DNA from: Anaerolineales bacterium
GTDB lineage: Bacteria; Chloroflexota; Anaerolineae; JAAEKA01
NCBI GenBank assembly: GCA_020634615.1
Contig: JACKBI010000011.1
Location: 62,001 to 126,000, forward strand
Length of the DNA: 64,000 bases
Direction: 5' to 3'
Positions 37,201 through 45,260 of the stretch are shown here, in pieces. The position numbers and the translations under genes are program-made. The notes beneath the pieces were generated by a model. That model ran no database searches, had not been told where the DNA came from, and worked only from the letters and a program-made list of their open reading frames with translations. Positions within the stretch are counted from its first letter, which is position 1, and each line of letters begins with the position of its first letter.

Positions 37201-38222
37201 TCTCCAAGCCAATCTACCAGGCTCCGTCCGACAGCCGCGCGCCCGAGTCAGGCGAGACTGTCAACGTCGCGCTGGGTACGCTCAACCCCGGCCAGCAGGT
37301 CGTCATCACCTTTGACGTGATCATCGACACGCCCACGACGCCGCAGCAAATCGTCAGCCAGGTCTGCAACCAGGGTACGGTGTCGGGCGTTGACTTCAGC
37401 CCCGTGGATACCGATGACCCAGACGTGGGCGGCGCGAGCGACCCAACCTGTACGACCATGCAGCCGGGCAACATCACCATCGTCAAGGACGAGATCCCCA
37501 ACGGCAGCACCATCTTCGGCTTCACCAGCACGATTCCCGGCAACGCCAGCTTCAATGTTACCGGCGACACTTCGCTGCCGATCAACAACGTCGCGCCTGG
37601 CATATACACCGTAATCGAGGACGCTCCGACCTCGCCCTTCAATCTGATCGCTCTGTTCTGCAACGACGGCGGCAGCCATGTGGCCAGCACATATGACGTA
37701 GCGACACGCATCGCCGGCATCAACCTGGAAGCGGGCGAGACGATAGTCTGTACGTTCAGCAATTCATCCTCACCTACAGGAGTTACCCTGGCCAGCTTCG
37801 AGGCGACTGCTCAGGCCGACCATGTGCTGGTCACCTGGGAGACGGTCAGCGAACTGAACAACGCCGGCTTCAATCTCTATCGTACGGAGACGGCCGATCC
37901 GCCATCGGCGGCCGATCTGCTGACCTTCGTACCATCGCAGGGGCCGGGGAGCGCGCAAGGGTTCTCGTATAGCTACGAGGATTATTCAGTTGCGCCTGGT
38001 CAAACCTACTGGTATTGGCTGGAGGATGTGGACTTCAACGGTGCAACGACGATGCACGCCCCTGTCAGTGTCGTCTTTGGCTCACCGACAGCAGTCCTTG
38101 TCAGCGGGCTGGAAGCGTCTTCCTCAACTGCGCCATCGGCGCTGCCGATGCTGCTGGCAGCGCTGCTGGCAGTTGGAAGCGCCTTCGCCTGGCGGCGTCG
38201 CAGGCGCCGTCTCGCGCCATAA
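34236..38222 (+). CDS. Large secreted beta-helix surface protein with C-terminal membrane anchor
   Basis: A 1328-residue exported protein. A signal peptide (residues 1-35, ending PVAAANA) is followed by a DUF11-like beta domain (about 95-150, DTIRYTITVVNSGSTDALN) and a cadherin/Big-like domain (160-251, GVLVNDNDPDGQTVSV). A right-handed parallel beta-helix rich in Asn and Gly rungs runs from 255 to 930. Then come a second DUF11-like strand set (about 985-1070), a SpaA/prealbumin-like domain (1078-1180), and an FN3-like module (LVTWETVSELNNAGFNLYR). The end is a hydrophobic segment followed by RRRRRR, a sorting or anchor tail. AAGGAG precedes the ATG. Residues near 950 are encoded by an AATCAGT-type repeat. 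Probable adhesin or polysaccharide-binding protein; exact role unknown. Confidence 0.82.
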   Translation: MNRVVSINLKALTSFLRLALIAVLMLSLLPALPVAAANAAVPASVEHRTELDAPAAAPLPAFGAAGAQISLAAARGASVLSLPVAAPARAPDAPVITATKTDALFNDLPPAGPTAGDTIRYTITVVNSGSTDALNTALADTIDSLTTLVGGSLRTTPIARNDGVYQVLGNVGITVPAAGGVLVNDNDPDGQTVSVVPAAGGTVNGGAFAIASDGSFSYSPPAGYEGPDSFSYTAQDLDGNQDSATVTLNVSSMIWFINNTAGAGDGRLSSPFNSLAAFNAAQGATQPNAKPGDSIFIYSGSGAYASGIVLQNSQLLVGQGATATIQAITGITPPAFSNALPATGGSKPTIQNSGGDGIALAANNLVRGLTAGNASGSGLAGSNVGTLTVSEVIVNNATGGGIEVATGTLAVTLQSLTTTSSSDEGIDLTAVAGSFTVSAGSVSNTNSRAINIDGNPSLALNVTLTSVSSSNTTKGVQLRDTTGSFTVTGTGVTDGTGGTIQTITQRGFEAISAQNIALSNMNFTNATTANGVAPGTATCNIAEPSGFTNTGCNAPIYLETVTGVSLTNLTINGSAQNGINGNLVTNFSLVNSDLSNIGNENLENGVQFLNLLGTNTFNNVSIVGSFTRNALIENVQGSSTINLLNSTINTALGQDGFFVKGASRDGNNATITFNVIDSSFTQNQASQLKAHAEENSQVTVDITGNSFTGNAAVVGNSGIDLAARDSATLNFDVIGTGGNPQTFNNGRSHAVNVFISGGGTGIGTVSGNTINGSVVGAGVRAIAEVSDSGNPALTINISNNDINAVAGTGLAAIDVRSRQGVVAATGVANVQATISNNGVDVTNTADANIQFYINSGNTLCGNVTNNTATGVPFFTDSFYVGNPVSGDSNGPGIAQLQGWTGNIDTTWNNNGNTPVNSAFNEGTAPVAATCATVPPAPAHEPEGGTSSAEGNQLSVISDQLSHGAGVEQQTDFRLAAAFNLSIDQPAAPVSKPIYQAPSDSRAPESGETVNVALGTLNPGQQVVITFDVIIDTPTTPQQIVSQVCNQGTVSGVDFSPVDTDDPDVGGASDPTCTTMQPGNITIVKDEIPNGSTIFGFTSTIPGNASFNVTGDTSLPINNVAPGIYTVIEDAPTSPFNLIALFCNDGGSHVASTYDVATRIAGINLEAGETIVCTFSNSSSPTGVTLASFEATAQADHVLVTWETVSELNNAGFNLYRTETADPPSAADLLTFVPSQGPGSAQGFSYSYEDYSVAPGQTYWYWLEDVDFNGATTMHAPVSVVFGSPTAVLVSGLEASSSTAPSALPMLLAALLAVGSAFAWRRRRRRLAP
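37081..37116. repeat. AATCAGT-type repeat arm inside the surface-protein gene
   Basis: AAGGTAATCAGTTATCAGTG and a following ATCAGTGATCAGT run match the intergenic elements at 27879 and 31469. It is read in frame as GNQLSVISDQLSHG in a linker between the beta-helix and the second DUF11-like region. Confidence 0.75.
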
Positions 38223-38268
38223 GCTGAGAAGACCGATGCGCGCAACGCGTTCAGTCAGGTAAGGACGA

Positions 38269-38303
38269 ACACGCTCCCCGCGGCAATCCCGCGGGGAGCG
38301 TGT
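38269..38303 (+). terminator. Terminator-like hairpin after the surface-protein gene
   Basis: A 15-base perfect stem (38269-38283 and 38289-38303, ACACGCTCCCCGCGG) with a 5-base loop. There is no T run, so it may be rho-assisted or only stabilising. Confidence 0.6.
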
Positions 38304-38366
38304 CAAGTCAGTGGACGCCGTACACGAAGTGAAGGCAGGTGAGCAAAGTGTTCGAAAGCGTTCTTC

Positions 38367-38395
38367 TTGCGCCGCGCTGAAAACGGTGTTATACT
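38367..38395 (+). promoter_or_regulatory. Promoter for the M1 peptidase gene
   Basis: TTGCGC (38367-38372), a 17-base spacer and TATACT (38390-38395), 43 bases upstream of the start codon. Confidence 0.6.
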
Positions 38396-38438
38396 CGCAC
38401 TGACTGGTAAAAGTACTTAACCCGACGGGGCGCGCGCC

Positions 38439-40019
38439 GTGAAGAAGTTCATCCCACTCACTATCCTCCTCCTCACTCTGGCGTCTCTGACCAGCGCATG
38501 CGCCGGTGTCACGCTTCCTTGGGCCGCGGCGCCGGCAGCTGATCCCTTGGCCGACTTCCGTATTGCCATGGCGCCCGGCCAGCAAGACCTGCTGGACGAC
38601 CTGCCTGCCATGCCCGTGTACCGCATCGAGACGCACATCGATCCCGCCGATCTCAGCCTGACAGGGCGGATGGAGGTTACCCTGCCCGCTGTGGAGGCCG
38701 ATGCGCTGCCCGAGGATCTCTTCTTCCGACTCTATCCCAATCTCGCGCACTATGCCGGCAGTATGAGCGTCGATCTCGTGTCGGTCAATGATCACGGCGC
38801 ACCCTTCAGCTACGAAGCCGCCAACACCGCAGTTCACGTGGTCGTGCCGCCCGATTCGGTCGTGGCGGGCAAGCCGATCCGCGTTGGCATGCAGTGGCGA
38901 CTGGGCGTGTTGCCGTTCGACGAGGAGCGCTATACGCTGCTTGGTTCGGCAGGCGGCGTGCTCAGCCTGCCGCTTTTCTACCCGGTGCTGGCTGTGCAGG
39001 ATGCGGGTGAGCAGGGCCAGTGGCATCTCGACATCGGGCTGGTGCAGGGCGACGCGGCCTACACGCAGGCAGCGCTCTACGACGTGACTGCGATTGTGCC
39101 CCCCAACTACGCGGTTGCCGGCAGCGGCTCGCTGATGACCGTCACCGATGCGCGCGGGCCAACGCCTGAGGCGGCCGACGCGACGGCGCCTGTCTGGAAA
39201 GCCTGGCACATGGTCAGCGGGCCGGCGCGGGAGTTCGCACTCTTCGTCAGCGACCAATATCAACAGGCTGAGACGGATGCCGGCGACGTGCGGGTTGTCT
39301 CTTGGTATCGTCCCGGCGAGGAAACGGCCGGCCGCGCGGCTGCTGAATATGCCGCGGCCGCGCTGCGCATTTACAGCGATCTCTTTGGGCCGTATCCTTA
39401 CGCCGAGTTGGACGTGGTAGCCGGCCCTATCGAGTTCCGCGGCATGGAGTACCCCGGGCTGTTCGAACTGGGCTACAAGCTGTACAACGCGAACGCCGAC
39501 GAGCTTGAGTTTCGCATCGCACACGAAGCAGCGCATCAATGGTGGTACAACCTGGTCGGCAACGATCCGGTCAACGAGCCCTGGCTGGACGAAGGTCTGG
39601 CCGAATACGCCACCTATTTCTATCGCGAGCGGACCAAGGGGCAGGTATCGGCGGAACGGCTGGCGGCGCGGCGCTGGCAAGCCGCCTGGGAGTTTACCCG
39701 CGACCGCGGGCTGGATGCTGTGGTAGACCAGCCGGTCGAAGCGTTTCAGGGCAACTACGAAACCATCGTTTACGGCAAGGCGGCGCTCTTCCACCACCTG
39801 TTGCAGCAGGCCATGGGCGAGGACGCCTATCTGACGCTGCTGCGCCGCTATGTTGAGCAATACCGGTTCCGCGAGGCGACGCCGGAGGATTTCATGGCGT
39901 TGGCGGAGGAGATCGGCGGTCCCCAGGTGCGTGAGCTGTACGACAAGTGGATCGAGCATGACGACGAGGGCCGGCCCGCCGTCGCACCGCAGCCGACGCC
40001 AACGCCCGCACCCGAATAG
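38439..40019 (+). CDS. M1-family zinc metallopeptidase, exported
   Basis: A 526-residue aminopeptidase-like protein. The N-terminus is a signal segment with a Cys (LASLTSACAG) that may be a lipoprotein site. A beta-rich N-terminal domain (DLSLTGRMEVTLPAVEADAL) precedes the catalytic domain. The substrate motif GxMEN appears as IEFRGMEYPGLF, and the zinc site is RIAHEAAHQWWYNLVG (HExxH near residue 361) with the third ligand in EPWLDEGLAEYATYFY. All M1 catalytic residues are present. It lacks the long C-terminal helical domain of PepN, as do many extracellular M1 enzymes, and ends in a Pro/Thr-rich tail. Probably digests peptides outside the membrane. Confidence 0.9.
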   Translation: MKKFIPLTILLLTLASLTSACAGVTLPWAAAPAADPLADFRIAMAPGQQDLLDDLPAMPVYRIETHIDPADLSLTGRMEVTLPAVEADALPEDLFFRLYPNLAHYAGSMSVDLVSVNDHGAPFSYEAANTAVHVVVPPDSVVAGKPIRVGMQWRLGVLPFDEERYTLLGSAGGVLSLPLFYPVLAVQDAGEQGQWHLDIGLVQGDAAYTQAALYDVTAIVPPNYAVAGSGSLMTVTDARGPTPEAADATAPVWKAWHMVSGPAREFALFVSDQYQQAETDAGDVRVVSWYRPGEETAGRAAAEYAAAALRIYSDLFGPYPYAELDVVAGPIEFRGMEYPGLFELGYKLYNANADELEFRIAHEAAHQWWYNLVGNDPVNEPWLDEGLAEYATYFYRERTKGQVSAERLAARRWQAAWEFTRDRGLDAVVDQPVEAFQGNYETIVYGKAALFHHLLQQAMGEDAYLTLLRRYVEQYRFREATPEDFMALAEEIGGPQVRELYDKWIEHDDEGRPAVAPQPTPTPAPE

Positions 40020-40100
40020 AATTGCACCGCCATACAGCGAGGACGGACCGTAGCACATGCCTTGCGCCGGTCCCGCCCGAACACCCACAAGAGGCTATCC

Positions 40101-40158
40101 TACCGCACTACCGCACAACCGCACTACCGCATTACCGAACTACCGCACTACAGCACTG
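40101..40158. repeat. Short tandem repeats of ACTACCGCA type
   Basis: Five to six imperfect 8-9-base units (ACCGCACTA with variants such as ACCGCACAA and ACCGCATTA) run in tandem between the M1 peptidase and glycosyl hydrolase genes. No gene is seen in this gap. Confidence 0.6.
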
Positions 40159-40177
40159 AACCACTCCGGGAGCAACC

Positions 40178-41479
40178 ATGGCAGACAACATCGAACCCAC
40201 CAATATAGAAGAGCACCACACCTGGGCCGAGGTCGGCGGCCTGGAGGCCGACTATTTCACGGGCGACTACCCGGAGTCAACTGGCCATCGCGGCGTGTCA
40301 GCCGGGTTGGTCCCGGATCAGGCCGCGCCGGTGTACAATGCCAGCAGCCCGCAGGAGATGCGCGCGCTGTGGGTGACCCGCTGGGATTTTCGTACGGCCG
40401 AAGACATTCGCATCATCGCCGAGCGGGCCGCCGATGCCAACTTCAACGCGCTTTTCTTCCAGGTGCGCGGCAATGCCGATGCCCTGTACCGTTCGCAGAT
40501 CGAGCCATGGTCGGCGCTGTTGAGCGGCGGCACGCTGGGCGAGGATCCCGGCTGGGACCCGCTGGAACTGGCCATCAATGAGGCGCATGCCCGCGGTCTC
40601 GAACTCCATGCCTGGGTCAACGTCTACCCGGCCTGGCTGGGTGAGACCGCGCCGCCATCGGTTACTCCGGAGCAAATGTATAACAGCTTCAACAGCCTCT
40701 ACGACCAGGAATGGCTGATGTGGAATCGGCACCAGGAGCCGATGACCCTCAACAAGGAGTATCTCTGGTCCAACCCCGGCCATTTCGCGGTGCTGGAACA
40801 GATTGTCGCCGTCGGCCGTGACATCGTCCAGCGCTACTATGTGGACGGGCTGCATCTGGACAATGTGCGCTACGCCAGTTGGGAATACTCGCGCGACCCG
40901 ATCACGCTGGCCGAGGTGGAGGATGCCCAGGCCGCCGATCCGTCGGTCGATCGCAAGGAATGGCAGCGACGGCAGGTCAACACGCTGGTCGCCCGGCTGC
41001 GGCAGGCCATCGACTCGACCAAGCCGGGCCTACTGCTCAGCGCGGCTGTCTGGCCGGTCTACAAGGATATCTGGGAGTGGTGGACAGCCGGCGACGGCTA
41101 CGAGGGGTTCTGCCAGGACTCGGTGGGCTGGATCGGCCAACAGACCGCCGACATGATCTCGCCCATGCTCTACCTGTCGAGCATCACGCAGGACGACGCC
41201 CAGTTTGCGGCGCTGGTGCAGGACTTTGTGGAGCGGGCCAACGGCGAGCACGTCGTACCCGGCATCACCGCCACCTATGACACCTTTGCGCCCATCGGCC
41301 GGCGCATCGACATCGCCCGCCAGGCTGGCTGCGCAGGGCAGTCCATCTTCGCCTACGGCCACGTCAACCAGAAGCGTTTCTGGGAGGACTTCCGCAACGG
41401 GCCATACGCCACGCCGGCCGCGGTGCTTATCCCCCAATCCAGCCGGGAGCGCACGTCGGCGATGCTACAGGCGGCGTGA
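40178..41479 (+). CDS. Family-10-like glycosyl hydrolase (GHL10/DUF187, YngK-like)
   Basis: A 433-residue TIM-barrel protein of the glycosyl-hydrolase-like 10 family. The core starts EMRALWVTRWDFRTAEDIRI, with NFNALFFQVRGNADALYRS, then GLELHAWVNVYPAWLGE and VDGLHLDNVRYAS, as in YngK-type proteins that may act on peptidoglycan or related glycans. An N-terminal 60-residue acidic extension precedes the core. No signal peptide is visible, unlike YngK, so it may be cytosolic or exported otherwise. It ends upstream of an inverted-repeat element and a convergent gene. Substrate unproven. Confidence 0.82.
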   Translation: MADNIEPTNIEEHHTWAEVGGLEADYFTGDYPESTGHRGVSAGLVPDQAAPVYNASSPQEMRALWVTRWDFRTAEDIRIIAERAADANFNALFFQVRGNADALYRSQIEPWSALLSGGTLGEDPGWDPLELAINEAHARGLELHAWVNVYPAWLGETAPPSVTPEQMYNSFNSLYDQEWLMWNRHQEPMTLNKEYLWSNPGHFAVLEQIVAVGRDIVQRYYVDGLHLDNVRYASWEYSRDPITLAEVEDAQAADPSVDRKEWQRRQVNTLVARLRQAIDSTKPGLLLSAAVWPVYKDIWEWWTAGDGYEGFCQDSVGWIGQQTADMISPMLYLSSITQDDAQFAALVQDFVERANGEHVVPGITATYDTFAPIGRRIDIARQAGCAGQSIFAYGHVNQKRFWEDFRNGPYATPAAVLIPQSSRERTSAMLQAA

Positions 41480-41511
41480 TCATTCTGGCGTCTTACTCGT
41501 TCTGCGCTCCA

Positions 41512-41596
41512 GACTTCGGAAGTCGCTGGGTTGCGAAACGAGGCCGGTTACCGCAATTTGCGCCGGATTCATCGTCTGGCAGCGACTTCCGAAGTC
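41512..41596. repeat. Inverted-repeat element, GACTTCGGAAGTCGCTG arms
   Basis: Perfect 17-base inverted arms (41512-41528 and 41580-41596) in an 85-bp element between two convergent genes. Same core (ACTTCCGAAGT) and the same total length as the element at 1171-1255. Confidence 0.87.
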
Positions 41597-41621
41597 CTTC
41601 CAGCGTCGCCAACTGGCGATG

Positions 41622-42863
41622 CTACTGTGCTATCGAACCAAGCCTCTCTTCCGTCACCCGTTCCACCACCAAATAACATCGCGCGCCATCGCGCGCGACA
41701 CCAGTGATCAGGTACTTTCCCGGTTCACTGCCGACATAATGCGCCAGGACGGCATCGGTCGCGCTACGCCATGCCTCCGCCTCGTCCAGCGACCGCGCTT
41801 GCAGCGCGACCCAGTCGTTGGGAATCTCGACCGCGATCCGCGGCGCGTCGCACGCCAGATCGACTGCCGACCAGCCCTGGTTGACCACGACCGCGCCCGA
41901 CGCGGCGAGGTCGCTCACTCCTGCCGGCGCGCGTAGGTGATCCCGCACCCGCTGGCTGTTGACCAGCCACGTCAATGCCAGTCGCGACGCCGGCACCCGG
42001 TTCATGGCGTTGCGAAAGGCGTACATACCGGGGACAAAGTCGAACGCCACTGCGCCCAGTCGCCCGAAGTTGAGCACTGCGTTGGGCCACAGCAGCGGGT
42101 CGGCCGTCCAGTTGACGATGTCGATGCCGGCCTGCCGTGCCAGCTCTGCCTGCTGTGTTTTGAGGATCGTCGCAACGCCCCGCCCGCGCAGGTCGGGATG
42201 CACCCCCAGCACCTGCGACTCCAGCCGCCAGTCGCTGTTGACCCCTTCGTGCCAGGCTGGCGGCAGCGGCCGGCCGCCGAATTTGTAAAAGCCAAACAGG
42301 AACGCAACGACTTGCTTCCCAGAACGGACCACCTCCGATTGCACACTGCCAAAGTCACCTGAGTGAATGTCGGTGGGGTAGAGGTTGTCCGCGCCGAGGC
42401 CCCAGATCTGCGCCTGCAACCCGCGGATCATCGCTGCTTCCTCCGGCGATGGGGCGCCGATGTCCCAGCCATCGACGATGGAAGAGGTGCGCCGAAAGGT
42501 GTGCGTCGCGGCCGGATCGTAGGGGATGACACGCGATTCGGGCAACATCTGCGAAGCTGCTTCGGCCAGCTCAGCCACAGAAACGCCGCCTTGCAACGGG
42601 TGACCGCGCAGCGTGTAGACTCCTTGCCCTGCTTCAATCGCGCGCGGAAAGAGAAGGCCGACGCCAGCGGTGTGATTGCCGCGCTGAAACAACACAGCGT
42701 GGCCACCGATGCGCGGCAGGACAACGCGTAGAAAATGGGAAGGAAAGACGTCGGAGTTGTGCGGCGCTCCCAGCAGCGTGCGGATCGTCTCGACGCGGTC
42801 GGGCCAGTCGGGATCGGCGGGGTTCAGCAGCCGACAGGCAAGGGGCGGGGGCATGACGACCAT
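41622..42863 (-). CDS. GNAT-superfamily acetyltransferase (COG3375-like)
   Basis: A 413-residue protein with a GNAT domain in the first 280 residues. The conserved segment LESQVLGVHPDLRGRGVATI near residue 215 supplies the acetyl-CoA loop, followed by KTQQAELARQAGIDIVNWTA and DPLLWPNAVLNFGRLGAVA. This long-loop pattern is that of predicted GNATs in COG3375. The C-terminal 130 residues (VPNDW..VALQARSLDEAEAW) form an extra domain. Start is uncertain: an in-frame ATG three codons later is equally good and no clear ribosome-binding site is seen. An inverted-repeat element lies immediately upstream. Substrate unknown. Confidence 0.75.
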   Translation of the reverse strand: MVVMPPPLACRLLNPADPDWPDRVETIRTLLGAPHNSDVFPSHFLRVVLPRIGGHAVLFQRGNHTAGVGLLFPRAIEAGQGVYTLRGHPLQGGVSVAELAEAASQMLPESRVIPYDPAATHTFRRTSSIVDGWDIGAPSPEEAAMIRGLQAQIWGLGADNLYPTDIHSGDFGSVQSEVVRSGKQVVAFLFGFYKFGGRPLPPAWHEGVNSDWRLESQVLGVHPDLRGRGVATILKTQQAELARQAGIDIVNWTADPLLWPNAVLNFGRLGAVAFDFVPGMYAFRNAMNRVPASRLALTWLVNSQRVRDHLRAPAGVSDLAASGAVVVNQGWSAVDLACDAPRIAVEIPNDWVALQARSLDEAEAWRSATDAVLAHYVGSEPGKYLITGVARDGARCYLVVERVTEERLGSIAQ

Positions 42864-42872
42864 CTTGCCGTC

Positions 42873-42962
42873 AGACTTCGGAAGTGGCCGGGCAATCGGA
42901 AGGAGAGGGGTACATCTGCCAGCAACGAAGCATGTTACATAAGTCGGCCACTTCCGAAGTCT
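42873..42962. repeat. Inverted-repeat element, AGACTTCGGAAGTGGCCG arms
   Basis: Perfect 18-base inverted arms (42873-42890 and 42945-42962), a 90-bp element between two minus-strand genes. Third copy of the ACTTCCGAAGT group. Confidence 0.87.
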
Positions 42963-42983
42963 CCTCGCCGCGCGTCCACAATC

Positions 42984-43448
42984 TCAGGCGGTGGGCTGCC
43001 AGTCGTCAGGCATGCGTACCGCCACCACCTCGCCGCGTGCGGTGACTGCGCCATCGACCGTCACAGTGACGCTGACCACGGCCTTGCGCGCGGTCAGCTC
43101 GACGACCCGACCGCGCAGCTCCAGCAGCGGTCCGAGGGGCGTCGGGCGCAGGTAGTCCACCTTCAGGGAGGCGGTGACGAAACGCGGCGATTCGTCGTCG
43201 GCTGGCGCACCGGCCAGCGCGGCCGCGGCGGCCGTTCCCATCGCGTGGCAGTCGATCAGCGAGGCGATCAGCCCGCCGTAGACGAAGCCGGGGATGGCGA
43301 TGTGGTAGGGGCGCGGCTGGAAATGGCAGACCGCTTCGTCGCCGTCGCGGAAGCTGCGGATGTGCAGCCCGTCGGGGTTCAGTCGGCCGCAGCCGTAGCA
43401 GTGGCTGACGGCGTCGGGGTAACGGTCCTGGACAGCGGTTTCAGTCAT
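42984..43448 (-). CDS. Hotdog-fold thioesterase (PaaI/THEM4-like)
   Basis: A 154-residue acyl-CoA thioesterase-like protein. The N-terminal CYGCGRLNPDGLHIRSF cysteine pair is typical of THEM4/PaaI-like hotdogs. The active-site helix region is IPGFVYGGLIASLIDCHAMG, where Asp in LIDCH is the probable catalytic acid. The strand VTASLKVDYLRPTPLGPLLE completes the fold. The ATG overlaps the upstream GNAT stop by four bases, so they are coupled. It probably hydrolyses small aromatic or medium-chain CoA esters. Confidence 0.83.
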   Translation of the reverse strand: MTETAVQDRYPDAVSHCYGCGRLNPDGLHIRSFRDGDEAVCHFQPRPYHIAIPGFVYGGLIASLIDCHAMGTAAAAALAGAPADDESPRFVTASLKVDYLRPTPLGPLLELRGRVVELTARKAVVSVTVTVDGAVTARGEVVAVRMPDDWQPTA

Positions 43449-44149
43449 TGTTGGTCCTTGTCGCCGCGGCGCGGGCCCTGTTTCCACATCTCTTCAAGCG
43501 TCATCCGGCCGCGGGCTACGTTGGTGATCTGACCCCAGTCGTAGCCCATGTTGTGCAAATCGCGCACATCCTCGCCGACGCGCATCGAGAGGTCGCCGAT
43601 GGTGCCCGCGGCAAACCCGGTCTCAGTGACCTCACGCCCCAGGCTGTCGAGCTTTGGCTCGAACAGCAGCGCCATGGAAATCACGTCATCGTAGCGCCCG
43701 TCCAGCTTGCGTGCCCGCCGGTGCAGACCCTCAACCGCGAAACCCAGCTTCTCGTAGAGTTTGATGGCCGGCTCGTTAGAGGCATACACAACCAGTTCCA
43801 CACGTTCCAGCCCTGCCACACGAGCCTGTTGCAGCGCTGCCCGCGCCAGCCGCTCACCGATGCCCTGGCCGCGATATTCCTTCAGAACGCCCATCCCCAG
43901 CTCGCCACAGTGGCGAAAGCCTTCCAACTTGTTTCGGGTGATATCGCACCAACCGACCACGCGCTCGTCGTCCGTGGCAACAAAGTGAGGATTGCCGAGT
44001 TGTATGTTGGCGCGCACGAAGCTGCGCGACCGTTCCAGATCAGCCGGACCCACCAATCCCAGCCACAGCCGCTCCTGCGCCACGGCGCTCAGGCAGCCGT
44101 TGTAGCTGTCGATGGTCGCTTCGCTGATCGGCGCGATTATCGGGGCCAT
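43445..44149 (-). CDS. GNAT-family N-acetyltransferase with C-terminal extension
   Basis: A 234-residue protein. The GNAT domain covers residues 1-165, with acetyl-CoA motif LGMGVLKEYRGQGIGERLAR and VVYASNEPAIKLYEKLGFAV (motif B), most like ribosomal-protein or small-molecule acetyltransferases. The last 65 residues (FAAGTIGDLSMRVGEDVRDL, TLEEMWKQGP) are not part of the GNAT fold and are not recognised. It is coupled to the downstream thioesterase by an ATGA overlap. The popT gene ends 27 bases upstream of its start. Confidence 0.83.
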   Translation of the reverse strand: MAPIIAPISEATIDSYNGCLSAVAQERLWLGLVGPADLERSRSFVRANIQLGNPHFVATDDERVVGWCDITRNKLEGFRHCGELGMGVLKEYRGQGIGERLARAALQQARVAGLERVELVVYASNEPAIKLYEKLGFAVEGLHRRARKLDGRYDDVISMALLFEPKLDSLGREVTETGFAAGTIGDLSMRVGEDVRDLHNMGYDWGQITNVARGRMTLEEMWKQGPRRGDKDQQ

Positions 44150-44176
44150 GGTGCGCGTGCAAACCTTAAGCGGTAC

Positions 44177-45151
44177 TCAAAGTTCGGCCTGGGGCCGAGG
44201 TTCCAGTCTGGTTCTGCTTGAAGTGCCTCGCTCCGCCAGCCGCTCCAGAACGATGACCGCCAGGAAACCGGTGATCGCCAGCGCGATGACCGCCATCACC
44301 TCGGGAGACAGTCCGCCCGGCAGCACGTTTAGTTCGCTGACAGCCACCGCCTCGCCTTCCAGCAGCGCGTCGGGAATCGCCTTCCACGGCCAGATCTTGC
44401 GCAGCGAGCCCAGCATCAGCCCCATCAGCGCCGCAATGGTCAGGTCGTGGTAGCGGTGCAGCAGCCAGCGCAGCACGCGGCTGAACAGCAAGATGCCCAC
44501 AACGGCTCCAGCGGCGATCAACGCCAGCGTGAAGAAATCGCGCGTGACGACCGCTTGCAGGACAAACTCGTACTTGCCCAGCAACACCAGGATGAATGCG
44601 CCCGAGATCCCGGGCAGGATCATCGCGCAGCTTGCCAGCGCGCCGCTCAACAGCAGATAGAGTGGGCTGTCAGGTGTGTCAGCCGGCACCGCGCCGACCA
44701 GCAGAAACATCAGCACGGCAAACAGCGCCAGCGTAGCGACTGCGCCCGCCGTCCAGCGCCTGACGCGGCGGCGCACCACGAACACTGAGGCCAGCACCAA
44801 ACCGAAGAAAAAGCCCCAGACGTAGGTCGGAAAGTGCTCCAACGCGACTGACAGGAAATGCGCCATGGTCAGGATCGCCAGCAGGATGCCCGTTCCCAGC
44901 GCCAGCAGGAAGCGCCACGGAAACTCGGCAAACGCAGCGGAGAACTGGAAGCGCACCAGACGCCGCACAAACTGGGCGTTGACGCTGGCGATCGCGTCCA
45001 GCAGGGTTTCGTAGATGCCGAGGATGAACGCCATGGTGCCGCCGGAAACGCCCGGCACGACATCGGCCGATCCCATGGCAAAGCCGCGCGCCAGGATGCT
45101 CAGCAGCTCTTTCGGTGTTCTCGGGTTGCTATACGGGTCTTTGTTTTCCAT
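44177..45151 (-). CDS. popT: DUF368 family undecaprenyl-phosphate translocase
   Basis: A 324-residue multi-pass membrane protein of the DUF368 family. Members (PopT) recycle undecaprenyl phosphate across the membrane for envelope synthesis. The two inverted half-motifs are clear: SADVVPGVSGGTMAFILGIY near residue 30 and ASCAMILPGISGAFILVLLG near 190, each with the ProGlyxSGG/A signature. About eight hydrophobic segments are seen and length is normal. The tail (TSSRTRLEPRPQAEL) is cytoplasmic and basic. No envelope-synthesis genes adjoin it. Confidence 0.88.
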   Translation of the reverse strand: MENKDPYSNPRTPKELLSILARGFAMGSADVVPGVSGGTMAFILGIYETLLDAIASVNAQFVRRLVRFQFSAAFAEFPWRFLLALGTGILLAILTMAHFLSVALEHFPTYVWGFFFGLVLASVFVVRRRVRRWTAGAVATLALFAVLMFLLVGAVPADTPDSPLYLLLSGALASCAMILPGISGAFILVLLGKYEFVLQAVVTRDFFTLALIAAGAVVGILLFSRVLRWLLHRYHDLTIAALMGLMLGSLRKIWPWKAIPDALLEGEAVAVSELNVLPGGLSPEVMAVIALAITGFLAVIVLERLAERGTSSRTRLEPRPQAEL

Positions 45152-45260
45152 ATCTCTGTTTGTTCGGGGTCTATGACGGGTTCACATACAAGCCATGCAA
45201 ATGCCACGCGGCACAATTCGTCGTAAATCGGTGAGTCAAAGGTCGGTCGAAGGCCCTATT

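Noticed and set aside
38124..40088. 654-codon minus-strand open frame
   Set aside because: Fully opposite the M1 peptidase and the end of the surface-protein gene; no domain, and the plus-strand genes have clear motifs and ribosome-binding sites.
40101..40158. Possible CRISPR or origin iterons
   Set aside because: Units of 8-9 bases without spacers and no replication gene nearby; simple tandem repeat.
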